NCBI GenBank assembly: GCA_965230045.1
Contig: OZ245940.1
Location: 3,410,001-3,474,000, forward strand
From: G963662905 sp965230045
GTDB lineage: Bacteria > Bacteroidota > Bacteroidia > Bacteroidales > WRLA01
Direction: 5' to 3'
Length of the DNA stretch: 64,000 nt
In this document: in pieces, positions 53,412 through 61,961 of the stretch
Layout: every line of letters starts with the position of its first letter
Position numbering within the stretch: the stretch's first letter is position 1
The notes under the pieces: model-generated
What the model was told of the DNA's origin: nothing
The model's input: the letters and a program-made list of their open reading frames with translations, nothing else
Databases searched by the model: none
Translations under genes and position numbers: made by a program

Positions 53412-54575
53412 TTAAAAACTATACTTAAACCTCAAATAATACATCCCGCCATATCCGCCAAATTCACTGCCGGTTTCTCCGGAGAAAATCTGCCCGGTGA
53501 AGAGCAGGTCCAGATTTTCTTTCAATGAAATATCTACGCCCGGACTATAAAATAAACTCATATCGCCGGGGTTCAGAATGCAGCTAAACATCCCTTTAAT
53601 CAGTGGCGTAAAGGGATAGGTCACTTCACCAAACAACTGATGACGAGCCGGAGAAAGGGTTTTTACCGTCAGGCTTTCGCCCAAGCCAAAAATATTGCTT
53701 CTGCCGGTTTTGCCCGTTAATCCTACACTGTTGTATAACCAGGATGCATGCAGGTACAAGCTGTTGGGCAATGTGTAATTGATTCCAATACTGCCAATCA
53801 GCACATTTTCATTGTCTTCGGGCGTATCTTCGCGCGGAATGAAATAACTGAATTCACCATTGAAGCCTGCACCGCCAATTTGCCCTGACCAACCCATTCC
53901 GGCTACCCAGTCATCGGGCATAAAACCTCCTAAAACCTGGATGTCATAGCCAAAATGGTTGAATTTATACATACCTGCAAAAGTCGCTTCTTTGTTGTGG
54001 TCCAGCTTATAAGCCAACTGCATCGATGATGTGCTTCCGGTATAATACTGCACACGCAGCGCATCGCAGCCCGGACGCTCCACATAATCAAAATCAAAAT
54101 AGTTGAAGGTGTTGAAAATGTCGTTGGGATTCCAAACCAGATTAATGCCCCAGTTGATGCGTTGACGTCCGGCAACAAACTGAAAATTACCGATATTGAG
54201 ATTCAAATTTGCCCGGTCGAAATTTGTGTACAACAGATAGGACGAATCCCCGGCAATTTGCCAGCTCATGTCCACATAACCTTCATCAACAAGCAAAGCC
54301 TGATTGTACAATGGATAATTATCATAAAGCATGCTCCCAAACTGGAAATTGTTGCGCATACCGATATGCACTTCAGCATTGTTGTTGGGATAATAATGCA
54401 AGTCGAGGCGGTTGCCGGTTGTATTGCTGGCCGGCCAGTTTCCACTCGCATCCTGCACCCAGACCATCTGCATATTCTGTACATGTCCGGTCAGCGAAAA
54501 ATCCTTCCAGAAGGATTGTGAAAACGCTGTTAGCGGGAGCAGGATGATCAGGAATATTATTGGTTTTTTGAACAT
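53412..54575 (-). CDS. Outer-membrane beta-barrel protein (DUF1302-like)
   Basis: Protein of 387 aa with a signal peptide (about 1-19, ending TAFSQ). The remainder is made of alternating hydrophobic/aromatic strands and ends in YYLRFKYSF, with a C-terminal Phe as in barrel proteins. FVAGRQRINWGINLVWNPND resembles the family of porin-like proteins found with lipid-transport operons. It is the last gene of the TetR-LolA-ABC operon and starts 11 bases beyond the ATPase gene stop. Substrate unknown. Confidence 0.75.
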   Translation of the reverse strand: MFKKPIIFLIILLPLTAFSQSFWKDFSLTGHVQNMQMVWVQDASGNWPASNTTGNRLDLHYYPNNNAEVHIGMRNNFQFGSMLYDNYPLYNQALLVDEGYVDMSWQIAGDSSYLLYTNFDRANLNLNIGNFQFVAGRQRINWGINLVWNPNDIFNTFNYFDFDYVERPGCDALRVQYYTGSTSSMQLAYKLDHNKEATFAGMYKFNHFGYDIQVLGGFMPDDWVAGMGWSGQIGGAGFNGEFSYFIPREDTPEDNENVLIGSIGINYTLPNSLYLHASWLYNSVGLTGKTGRSNIFGLGESLTVKTLSPARHQLFGEVTYPFTPLIKGMFSCILNPGDMSLFYSPGVDISLKENLDLLFTGQIFSGETGSEFGGYGGMYYLRFKYSF

Positions 54576-54586
54576 AATATCCTGCT

Positions 54587-55276
54587 TTAATTGTTCGTAT
54601 GGAAATCTTTTGTAATTTTTCCGTCATCAATGGTAATAATGCGGCGAGCACGGTCCATTACCCTTTGATCATGTGTGGAAAAAATGAAGGTAACATTGGA
54701 TTCCCGGTTCATTTCCAGCATCATATCCAGTAGGTCGCCGGTAGATTTGGAATCGAGATTTGCTGTTGGTTCATCGGCCAGAATGAATTTTGGTCTGGAT
54801 GCCAGCGCCCTTGCCACAGCTACTCTTTGCTGCTGCCCGCCACTCAAATCACCCGGACGTTGGTGGCTTTTGTTGCCAATGCCGGTTTTGTCGAGCAGTT
54901 CCTGTGCGCGTTTCATGCGCTCCTTTTTTCCTATGCCTTGCAGCTCCATGATGAAGGCCACATTCTCCAAAGCTGTAAGAACCGGAATCAGGTTGTAGGA
55001 TTGAAATACAAAACCTATATTTTTCAGTCGGAAGTCAATCATTTCGCGATTGCTGAGCTGAGAAACTTTTATGTTATTGATTTCGATTTCGCCTTCGGTT
55101 GGCTTGTCCAATCCGCCAACCATATTCAGAAAAGTGGTCTTGCCTGAACCCGAAGGCCCTACGATGGCCGCAAATTCGCCTTCTTCAAAATCAATATTGA
55201 TCCCGTTTACCGCCTTAACCGGCACATGGCTGTCGTTATATATTTTATGTAAGTCTTTTATTGTGATAATTTTCAT
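54587..55276 (-). CDS. ABC transporter ATPase (LolD/MacB-type)
   Basis: ATP-binding subunit of 229 aa. Walker A is VGPSGSGKTTFLNMVGG (about 39-55), the Q loop lies in FVFQSYNLIPVLTALEN, the signature is LSGGQQQRVAVARAL and Walker B is FILADEPTANLDS, then a switch His in STHDQRVM. It powers the two FtsX-type permeases encoded just upstream, at the cytoplasmic face of the inner membrane. Such transporters move lipids or lipoproteins, or act mechanically without true transport. Confidence 0.95.
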   Translation of the reverse strand: MKIITIKDLHKIYNDSHVPVKAVNGINIDFEEGEFAAIVGPSGSGKTTFLNMVGGLDKPTEGEIEINNIKVSQLSNREMIDFRLKNIGFVFQSYNLIPVLTALENVAFIMELQGIGKKERMKRAQELLDKTGIGNKSHQRPGDLSGGQQQRVAVARALASRPKFILADEPTANLDSKSTGDLLDMMLEMNRESNVTFIFSTHDQRVMDRARRIITIDDGKITKDFHTNN

Positions 55277-55328
55277 TTCCTTGATATTGTTTGATTTTCA
55301 AAAAAAAATTCATGGGTTGTTAAATAAA

Positions 55329-56567
55329 CTAGGTATCGTGTCGCACGGCCTCTGCCGGATTAAGCTTTAAAGCCCTCCTGGCCGGATAAACAGCTGAAAT
55401 CAAAGCCATTATTACAACCAAAACAGCCGTTGTCAAGTAGAATGATGTGCTTGCTTCCGGGTAAATTTCTGAGCTGTAGCCCAGGGCATTCATCCCTTCG
55501 GCAACACTGGACAAATCAATGCCATGCACGCCAAGCAGTTTTATCCCAAAAGCACTGATCAGCAAGCCTACCAGACCGCCCGTGAACGCCAGGAAAAATG
55601 TTTCGAGCATAATCATCCCGAAAATTTTGCGGCGGTTCATCCCAACCGACATCAACATACCGATTTCACGGGTACGTTCCATAACGGCCATCAGCATCGT
55701 ATTGATTACACCAAAGGCCAGGGCAAGTAAAATAATCGCCACAAAAATATAACTGAACATATTCATGGTTTGCGACATGGTTTTGAGCGTTGGCTGTATT
55801 TCGCCCCATGACCTCAGGTTGATGTCCTTGCTTTTGATATTGGCAGCCAGTGCTTTGCGGGCTTCGGTATTTACCAGGTCGATCAAATGCAGGTCGTCAA
55901 CACCGGCAGCAATTTCATTGGCGTCATTAGCTTGATAACCAATGGTATTATTGAGCCTGTCGCGCATTACGAACACATGTGTTTCATCAAACATATCGTT
56001 GGATGTTTTATAAATCCCACAAACAATAAATGCGGCATAGCTCAGCTGGTTTTGCATATTTGTAATGGTAACCACTATTTTTCCGCCAACCTTCACTTTG
56101 AGTTTTTTGGCAAGTTTATAGCCGATAAAGGCAGGGATTTTATCTCCTTCGCCCGGAAAATGCCCACTGATTGTTTTTTTATACAAACCGCAGGCAAGTT
56201 TTTCATCTTCGGGATCAATACCCTTTAAAACAACGCCTGCGCCTGTAACCGGTGTGCTGGCCATTGCCTGGCTGGAAGTACGCTGGCTAATGCCTTTTAC
56301 ATGTGGCAGTTTGCGTAGTTTTTCGGCTAATTCCTGTGAATTTTCAATTTTGTATTGGATCTCATTATTGATGAGAAATTTTGGGTTGTGGAGCTGAAAT
56401 GCCGTGGTTTCATATTCCACAGCCGAGCGGATGCGGTCCTCATTGGCGCCCCGCATAAATGCATAAGCGAAAATACCCCCGGCTATTCCGATCATCACCG
56501 AACACATAATGATCAGGCTGCGGGCTTTGTTGCGCCATACATTTCTCCATGCTATTGCTGTTATCAT
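55329..56567 (-). CDS. FtsX/MacB-type ABC permease (first copy downstream)
   Basis: Permease of 412 aa. One N-terminal membrane segment (about 14-36) is followed by a large periplasmic MacB_PCD domain and a C-terminal FtsX block of three membrane segments (about 275-300, 320-350, 375-395), with the conserved MERTREIGMLMSVGMNRRKIF. It ends in LNPAEAVRHDT, usual for the family. It pairs with the 424-aa permease to form a heterodimer. It follows that gene by 9 bases. Confidence 0.92.
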   Translation of the reverse strand: MITAIAWRNVWRNKARSLIIMCSVMIGIAGGIFAYAFMRGANEDRIRSAVEYETTAFQLHNPKFLINNEIQYKIENSQELAEKLRKLPHVKGISQRTSSQAMASTPVTGAGVVLKGIDPEDEKLACGLYKKTISGHFPGEGDKIPAFIGYKLAKKLKVKVGGKIVVTITNMQNQLSYAAFIVCGIYKTSNDMFDETHVFVMRDRLNNTIGYQANDANEIAAGVDDLHLIDLVNTEARKALAANIKSKDINLRSWGEIQPTLKTMSQTMNMFSYIFVAIILLALAFGVINTMLMAVMERTREIGMLMSVGMNRRKIFGMIMLETFFLAFTGGLVGLLISAFGIKLLGVHGIDLSSVAEGMNALGYSSEIYPEASTSFYLTTAVLVVIMALISAVYPARRALKLNPAEAVRHDT

Positions 56568-56576
56568 AATTTTAAT

Positions 56577-57851
56577 TTATCGTTGTAATGATTTTAATAA
56601 TTTAAAACGCAGGGAAAAAATCACCGGATAAAAGCCGGAAATCAGCGTTATGATGAATATGGCCAGTCCCTGGTTCAGGAAAATTTTTGGCTCGATACTG
56701 AAAGGCAGTACGGGTTTAAGGTTAAACATTACCATCATTTCCGCCATGGGGCCGCTCAGTGGAACCGGATTGATATTGAGGTAGATAAGAACAGGCAGCA
56801 TCAAAATGCAACCGATTAGTACGCCCAGCATGCCCACGATCAGGCTTTCGGTTGCCAGTATGCGCATCAGGCGACTGCGGCGCATACCCACGGCTACCAT
56901 CACAGCAAATTCGCGCCTGCGTTCTTCGGTCATCATCATCACCGTGCCAAAAATCCCAAAAGCAATAATGATGTATAAAATGGCCAGCATAATGATGCCC
57001 GATACATTATCGCTCTGTATTTCCTGCATCATGGTTTTCAGCATATCGCGCCACTGCATCACCGTCATGCTTTTTCCTGCCGATTGGCTGATGGACGCAG
57101 AGACTTCATCCAGGTGTTTGCCGTCTTTTGTCCACAGCAGCACTTGTGTGACCAGCCCGGGAATGTAGGGCGAAAAGGTGAGCTGTTGATTGTATAAGCT
57201 GGTGTAAATAAATGTTTTGTTCATCTCGGGCATACCGAATTTCAGGATACCGCGCACCGGGAATTTCCCAAAGGCCGAAACACCCTGATATCCTTGACCC
57301 AACAAGACGAGCGTATCGTTTAACATCTTGATGTTGATGCTGGTATCACCGGATTTAATAATGGTGTCGTAGGTGATGATCTGTAAATATTCGGCCAGCT
57401 CCTGTGCAACCAGCACGCCCATATCTTTTTCGCTTAGGTAATCACCGTATATCATCTTGCTTTTCAGGTGGTTGACCTGGTCTTCCTCTGCGGGCAATGT
57501 GCCGATGGTCATAACCACTTTGGAGCGTGTTCCGCTGGAGGCCAATGCAGCTGATTCCAGATGGGGAATGCTCAGCTTGATGCGTTCATCATCTTTGATA
57601 ATTTTTTTAAGCTTATCGTTATATACGAAAGCTTGATCAATGGACTTGTTTTCCCAGAAACCGGTATCCTGCAATTGCATATAACCGACCTGAGAAACAC
57701 CGCCCTGTATCATCATTTCGTACGATCCGATCTGCATGGAGCGCATGAAAAGTGCAAGCATAACGGCCAGTAATACCGAAGATACGGTGATTAATGTCCG
57801 CCTTTTGTTCCGCCATAAACTGCGCCAGGCTAATTTGTTGTTTGTACTCAT
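56577..57851 (-). CDS. FtsX/MacB-type ABC permease (second)
   Basis: Permease of 424 aa with the same plan as its neighbour: an N-terminal membrane segment (about 18-38), a periplasmic domain, and a C-terminal FtsX block with EERRREFAVMVAVGMRRSRL. The periplasmic parts of the two differ, so the complex is likely asymmetric. It lies 12 bases downstream of the LolA-like gene. Confidence 0.92.
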   Translation of the reverse strand: MSTNNKLAWRSLWRNKRRTLITVSSVLLAVMLALFMRSMQIGSYEMMIQGGVSQVGYMQLQDTGFWENKSIDQAFVYNDKLKKIIKDDERIKLSIPHLESAALASSGTRSKVVMTIGTLPAEEDQVNHLKSKMIYGDYLSEKDMGVLVAQELAEYLQIITYDTIIKSGDTSINIKMLNDTLVLLGQGYQGVSAFGKFPVRGILKFGMPEMNKTFIYTSLYNQQLTFSPYIPGLVTQVLLWTKDGKHLDEVSASISQSAGKSMTVMQWRDMLKTMMQEIQSDNVSGIIMLAILYIIIAFGIFGTVMMMTEERRREFAVMVAVGMRRSRLMRILATESLIVGMLGVLIGCILMLPVLIYLNINPVPLSGPMAEMMVMFNLKPVLPFSIEPKIFLNQGLAIFIITLISGFYPVIFSLRFKLLKSLQR

Positions 57852-57863
57852 AATTATTTGATT

Positions 57864-58637
57864 TTATCTTGGGTGCACCCTTTTCATCCTCTGCTGCGAA
57901 AAGAATTCAACATTAATGTCTTTAACATCAAATTTCTGCATATTGATGGTCATTGTGGTTTTATGTCCCTTTTTTTGAACGGGTATCATTTCCAAATGAG
58001 TGGCAATTTTACGTCCGCCCATCATTTTGATGTCCGAACATTGCTCCAGTTTAACGGTTTCCTTGCTTTCGTCTTTGTATTCCGTTTTTAGGCTGATGTA
58101 GTCTTCTTTTGTGATCCACATAATAACCTGTCCCCAAACTACAGCTGCTTCCGGCAATGGATCTAATTGGATTTTCCAGCATTTATTGCCGTCAACTTCT
58201 TCATCGCCAAGTACTTTATGGGTGTAATCTTTTACCAGGCTGTTTTGTTTCATCAGGTCGTTATTGGTAAAATCGCTGCCCATCCAGCTCTGCATCATCA
58301 TCGATGGAGGAATCTTGATCATGCGGCTGATGGCGGGCATCCAGTTCCACATTTCGGTTTCACGCTTCATAAAAACCTGCCCTTTGTCGCGCGCCGGACT
58401 GGTGATATAGGTCATATAGTAATCAGTGCCCAGTGACCAGTTTTGCATATCAATAGTGCGTGTCCATTCGGGCCGCACAATAGTCATGCTCATATCGCTG
58501 ATACTCGATTTTCCAAGAACCTGCTCATAGGCTTTTTGCACAATTTCTTTTCCGTTGGGCGCTGTGCCGTTTGTGCCCTGGGCCTGGATCAGTAGTGCCA
58601 GTGCCATCATTTGAAGAATCAGGATGATTTTTTTCAT
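57864..58637 (-). CDS. LolA-like outer-membrane lipoprotein-sorting family protein
   Basis: Periplasmic protein of about 257 aa with a signal peptide (MKKIILILQMMALALLIQAQ). The mature part has the pattern of the outer-membrane lipoprotein-sorting family related to LolA: TDYYMTYITSPARDKGQVFM, then WNWMPAISRMIKIPPSMM and MQSWMGSDFTNNDLM. Proteins of this kind accompany lipid exporters and TetR regulators and may carry a lipid or lipoprotein through the periplasm. A frame extension to 58688 is rejected because the signal peptide begins at 58637. Confidence 0.87.
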   Translation of the reverse strand: MKKIILILQMMALALLIQAQGTNGTAPNGKEIVQKAYEQVLGKSSISDMSMTIVRPEWTRTIDMQNWSLGTDYYMTYITSPARDKGQVFMKRETEMWNWMPAISRMIKIPPSMMMQSWMGSDFTNNDLMKQNSLVKDYTHKVLGDEEVDGNKCWKIQLDPLPEAAVVWGQVIMWITKEDYISLKTEYKDESKETVKLEQCSDIKMMGGRKIATHLEMIPVQKKGHKTTMTINMQKFDVKDINVEFFSQQRMKRVHPR

Positions 58638-58680
58638 TTCTTTGATTGGTTTTAAATTAATAAATAGCTGTGTATCTGGT

Positions 58681-59253
58681 TTATGCAAATTTGTTTATTA
58701 TAATATTTTTGATGCGATTAAGATCAATCATTTCAGGATTAATGACATAACCTAAGAAAAATCCATCCAAACTGAACACAAAAAACAAAGCTTCGTTTTC
58801 CGGGTCTGAACTGCCTTTCTTTCTGAAATAGTCGGTGAGTTTCTTTAGCATGCTTTCCATGGTTTCAGATACCATACTGTTGACGCTATTGCGCATTTCG
58901 GGCTGCATGATAAAATTATAGTAGAGGTACCAGAACTCCAGATTGTTTTTGTATTCTTCAAAGAGATTGTCAATGAGCGTAATAAACTCTGCACGGTTTC
59001 CAATCGGAGCATCCCTGAGGTTTACCATTTCATGCAATTTCCGGAAACCGTCTTTTAAAACTTCGTTATAGATATGCTCCTTAGTGTCGAAATAATTATA
59101 AATGAGCCCTTTGCTGATACCTGCTTCCGTAGCAATCCGTGCAATGGTTGTTTGTGTGCAGCCCAGTTGGTTGACAATGCTAAGCGTGGCTTTCAGGATT
59201 TTTTCCCTTTGGGTATTACGTAGTTCGTTGAGCTGTTCTTCTGTGCGGGGCAT
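58681..59253 (-). CDS. TetR-family transcriptional regulator
   Basis: Regulator of 190 aa. The N-terminal HTH reads REKILKATLSIVNQLGCTQT then IARIATEAGISKGLIYNYFD (about 15-57), typical of TetR. The ligand-binding C-terminal domain is helical and variable. It is the first gene of the operon, and a palindrome resembling a TetR operator lies 16 bases upstream, so it probably represses itself and the lipid-export genes until a hydrophobic ligand binds. Confidence 0.92.
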   Translation of the reverse strand: MPRTEEQLNELRNTQREKILKATLSIVNQLGCTQTTIARIATEAGISKGLIYNYFDTKEHIYNEVLKDGFRKLHEMVNLRDAPIGNRAEFITLIDNLFEEYKNNLEFWYLYYNFIMQPEMRNSVNSMVSETMESMLKKLTDYFRKKGSSDPENEALFFVFSLDGFFLGYVINPEMIDLNRIKNIIINKFA

Positions 59254-59268
59254 TAATTTTGTTTTTGA

Positions 59269-59284
59269 TTGAACGTTCGGTCAA
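59269..59284. promoter_or_regulatory. Candidate TetR operator
   Basis: TTGAACGTTCGGTCAA is an imperfect palindrome (12 of 16 positions symmetric) with the ACGTTCGGT word common in TetR-family sites. It lies just upstream of the TetR gene. Confidence 0.6.
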
Positions 59285-59402
59285 AATTAAAACAAAACAG
59301 AAGGTTTGTCAAGTGATTTGATGTTTATTTTTTCATTAAGGCAAAAAAGGTTCTACCAGGAATTTCGTGGGCAATGACAATGTTTGAAATTAAATACTAA
59401 GT

Positions 59403-61047
59403 AGTGTCTGTCTATTAACTATAAAATATTGATAACTAAGTTAATATAACGATATAGCTTCAATTATCTTTTTGTATTTTAGAAGAAAAAAAGCGATGAG
59501 GTTATTTGAAGAACTGCAGATAAAATTTGAGCATCCTAATTGGGCAAAAGATCCAGAATTGGGATTAGTAGATACCATTTTAGAGAACAACCCCCACTTT
59601 ATTGAACTGTTGCGCGATGATATAGAATCCGGGGATAAAAACAGTGCTTTTGGCCGCAAAGACACACCAAGTGTCGAACAAATAGTCAGGGCTGGAATTT
59701 ACAAAGAACTTAAAGGCTTGGATTACAGGAAATTAGAGTATCATCAGAGCGATTCCAGGATTTGCTCCCTATTCATTAAGCTCGACGAGCTGCGACCATA
59801 TAGTTTCCAGATGTACCAAAAATACATCTCCCGAATCCGCGAGGAAAGCCTACAAAAATTACTTTTTGAGATAAATAAGATAGCTGTGAACCAAGGACTT
59901 GAAGATCTGAAAAGTTTTAGGCAAGATGCTACAGTTATGGAAACCAACATCCATTATCCTACAAACAATGCCCTGGTTTGGGACTGTATCAGGGAAGCCA
60001 ACCGCCTATTGGAACATCTTGATAAGGAATGCAAGGATCTTGACTATATGGACTATAGCCGGCAAGCCAAAAAAAATTATTTTAACCTCAATGTTGGCAA
60101 ATCAAAAGACAAGCGGGCTAAATTATTCCATAAACAATTGATCCTATTTGTCAAAACGATAAATCAGCTTTCAAATGTGGTAAAAAAAAAGCCCGGCTCA
60201 AGTCTTAAGGCGAAAGCAATTCTGGCTCATATTTCCAATCACATTCGGGTCATGGAGTTAGTAGATTATATGGTACGTGAGAAGGAGATCAATGGCAATA
60301 AGGTTCCAAATGAAAAAAAGATATTTTCAATTTATGAGCAGCATACCGATATCATTGTAAAGGGAGGAAGAAAGCCGGAGTTTGGCCACAAAATAAATTT
60401 GGGCAGTGGGCGAAGCAATTTGATACTTGCATGCGATATAGAAAGGGGCAACCCATCAGACACCAAGCTGTTTGGCCAGATGCTGGATCAAGTCATTGAA
60501 GAATACGGTATTACGCCGCGCGACAGCGTTACCGATGGTGGTTACGCCTCATTGAAAAATATGGAAAAGGCTAAAGAAAAGGGAATAACTAATGTTGTTT
60601 TTAACAAAATTGTTGGCTGCCTGCGCAATAGTGCTTCCAGCAAAAATATGGAGACACGCCTAAAGAAATGGCGCAGCGGCATTGAAGGCATAATTTCCAA
60701 TCTGAAAAGACGGTTTAAAATACGGCGCTGCGACTGGAAAGGTTGGGAGCATTTTAAATCAAAAGTACTCTGGAGCGTAATAGGTCACAATATCAGGGTA
60801 ATGACGGCCTTGGTGCTCAAAGAGATTTAACAAACTCCCTGTCAGGCGATGTAGCAAACCAACATTGCCCGGGAGAGGTATGTCCAAAAAGGCCAAAAAC
60901 AGGCATTTTCCACAAAAAATGTTTGTTTTTGGCAAATCATATGCATGTTAACTATATATGATTGGCGCAAAAAATTCCTCAGGGTGGAGATTCTTTACAA
61001 AATATCAAATAGCACCTCATAATTTGCTTACTTTATGGACAGACACT
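59403..61047 (+). mobile_element. ISNCY-type insertion sequence (1645 bp)
   Basis: Inverted ends are AGTGTCTGTCTATTAA (left) and TTTATGGACAGACACT (right). AAGT flanks both sides (59399-59402 and 61048-61051), a candidate 4-bp target duplication. One transposase gene fills the element. The last 200 bases between gene and right end hold no gene. Confidence 0.87.
59496..60830 (+). CDS. ISNCY-family transposase
   Basis: Apparently intact DDE-type transposase of about 444 aa. It begins RLFEELQIKFEHPNW and contains FRQDATVMETNIHYPTNNAL (first catalytic Asp), SVTDGGYASLKNMEKA (second Asp) and a C-terminal RRFKIRRCDWKGWEHFKSKV with the Glu expected in the SGIEGIISNLKR helix. The ATG at 59496 is preferred over a TTG at 59472. 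It could mobilise the MITE A and MITE B elements in trans because they share its terminal sequences. Confidence 0.9.
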   Translation: MRLFEELQIKFEHPNWAKDPELGLVDTILENNPHFIELLRDDIESGDKNSAFGRKDTPSVEQIVRAGIYKELKGLDYRKLEYHQSDSRICSLFIKLDELRPYSFQMYQKYISRIREESLQKLLFEINKIAVNQGLEDLKSFRQDATVMETNIHYPTNNALVWDCIREANRLLEHLDKECKDLDYMDYSRQAKKNYFNLNVGKSKDKRAKLFHKQLILFVKTINQLSNVVKKKPGSSLKAKAILAHISNHIRVMELVDYMVREKEINGNKVPNEKKIFSIYEQHTDIIVKGGRKPEFGHKINLGSGRSNLILACDIERGNPSDTKLFGQMLDQVIEEYGITPRDSVTDGGYASLKNMEKAKEKGITNVVFNKIVGCLRNSASSKNMETRLKKWRSGIEGIISNLKRRFKIRRCDWKGWEHFKSKVLWSVIGHNIRVMTALVLKEI

Positions 61048-61051
61048 AAGT

Positions 61052-61194
61052 AGAGTTCGTCTATAAAGTCCAACTTCTGCGTTGTTGCTCAAAATCTAAA
61101 TCCTCATATACCCTAGTATACTGCGGTTTAGATTTTTCACACGCCTTGAATTTGAACTTTATAGAGCAAACTCTCGACTCTATGGACAGACACT
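61052..61194. mobile_element. MITE A, copy 2 (143 bp)
   Basis: It runs from AGAGTTCGTCTATAAAGTCC to TCTATGGACAGACACT and is flanked by AAGT (61048-61051 and 61195-61198). It shares its left AAGT with the right flank of the IS. Its interior is essentially identical to copy 1 at 52630-52772. Confidence 0.88.
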
Positions 61195-61220
61195 AAGTAG
61201 GTATTTGGCATAAGATACTT

Positions 61221-61392
61221 AGTGCTTGTCCATAATGTCCGATCTCAGCGTTATTCTTGTTCTGAAACCAAGTCATCCCGTACGTACGGGACTCCTTGTT
61301 TTCAGCCCTGCGAATGCACTTCGGCTACGCTCAGCACAACGCCTCGACCTCGAACATTCTGAATCAAGCACAGTACTTTATAGACAGACACT
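61221..61392. mobile_element. MITE B, copy 2, inverted (172 bp)
   Basis: It runs from AGTGCTTGTCCATAATGTCC to TTTATAGACAGACACT, flanked by ACTT (61217-61220 and 61393-61396). The interior is the reverse complement of MITE B copy 1, with a short CCCGTACGTACGGG palindrome in place of the CTTAGTAAATG segment. Confidence 0.87.
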
Positions 61393-61396
61393 ACTT

Positions 61397-61574
61397 AGCC
61401 TGAATAATTCACAAAATATTCTATTACTGGCACAAACCGCTGCAATAGAAAGGAATGCTATCTTTTTGGTGCTCAAAATAGCTACGGCTATTCCTGTGCG
61501 CCAAAAATCTGCGCTCCCTTTCTTTTATTACGTTTTGTGCCCTCATGACGAAATTTTATGAATTAATCAGGTTA
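61397..61574. mobile_element. MITE C, copy 2 (about 178 bp)
   Basis: Ends AGCCTGAATAATTCA and TGAATTAATCAGGTTA are inverted. It is the reverse complement of the copy at 49784-49962. It directly follows the target duplication of MITE B. Confidence 0.82.
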
Positions 61575-61700
61575 GGAGAAAAGCTTGAACTCAAACAGAC
61601 TCCTCCCCCTGATAGCTATCTGAAGAAGGAATCTGTTTGAAACCCCGTTCAAATTTCTTTCCATGAAATTCAGTGAAGAACCTTTTTTTCAGTCATTGGG

Positions 61701-61961
61701 TCAGAGCTCATCTTTTATTCTGTTGATTTCTTCCGTGCTTAAGCCTGTGATTTCCCGGACAACTTCAATTTCTGTACCCTTCAAGAGCTGTCTTTTGGCT
61801 ACTTTAATTAAGCCTCTCTTTTCACCCTCAATCAGCCCTTCTTGTTTGCCTTCTTCCCTGCCTTTAATTAGCCCCTTTTCTTCTGCCCAGTCAATGGAGT
61901 TTTTGATATCGTTGTGGATATCCGGATTGAAATCATTCTCAGTCATTGGCCTGGAGTTCAT
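61701..61961 (-). pseudogene. Duplicated C-terminal tail of the Rpn/PDDEXK gene
   Basis: This fragment (86 codons) repeats the last part of the adjacent gene: KNSIDWAEEKGLIKGREEGK, then LIEGEKRGLIKVAKRQLLKG and ITGLSTEEINRIKDEL. It lacks the nuclease domain, and its start codon overlaps the end of the full gene. Compared with the full gene it is one KQEGLIEG-type unit shorter. It is a tandem 3'-end duplication, unlikely to be functional on its own. Confidence 0.75.

Larger units (their letters stand above)
59349..61682. mobile_element. E element, copy 3, interrupted by an IS and three miniature elements
   Basis: The left terminus GGTTCTACCAGGAATTTCGT and the right terminus TGAAATTCAGTGAAGAACC are far apart because an IS, MITE A, MITE B and MITE C have inserted between them. 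The remaining host pieces (59349-59402, 61199-61216 and 61575-61682) match E copies 1 and 2: GGGCAATGACAATGTTTGAA on the left and GATAGCTATCTG with CCCGTTCAAATTTC on the right. Confidence 0.78.

Noticed and set aside
61226..61561. Open frame of 111 codons over MITE B and MITE C
   Set aside because: It spans the junction of two miniature elements and an inter-element target duplication, so it cannot be an old gene.
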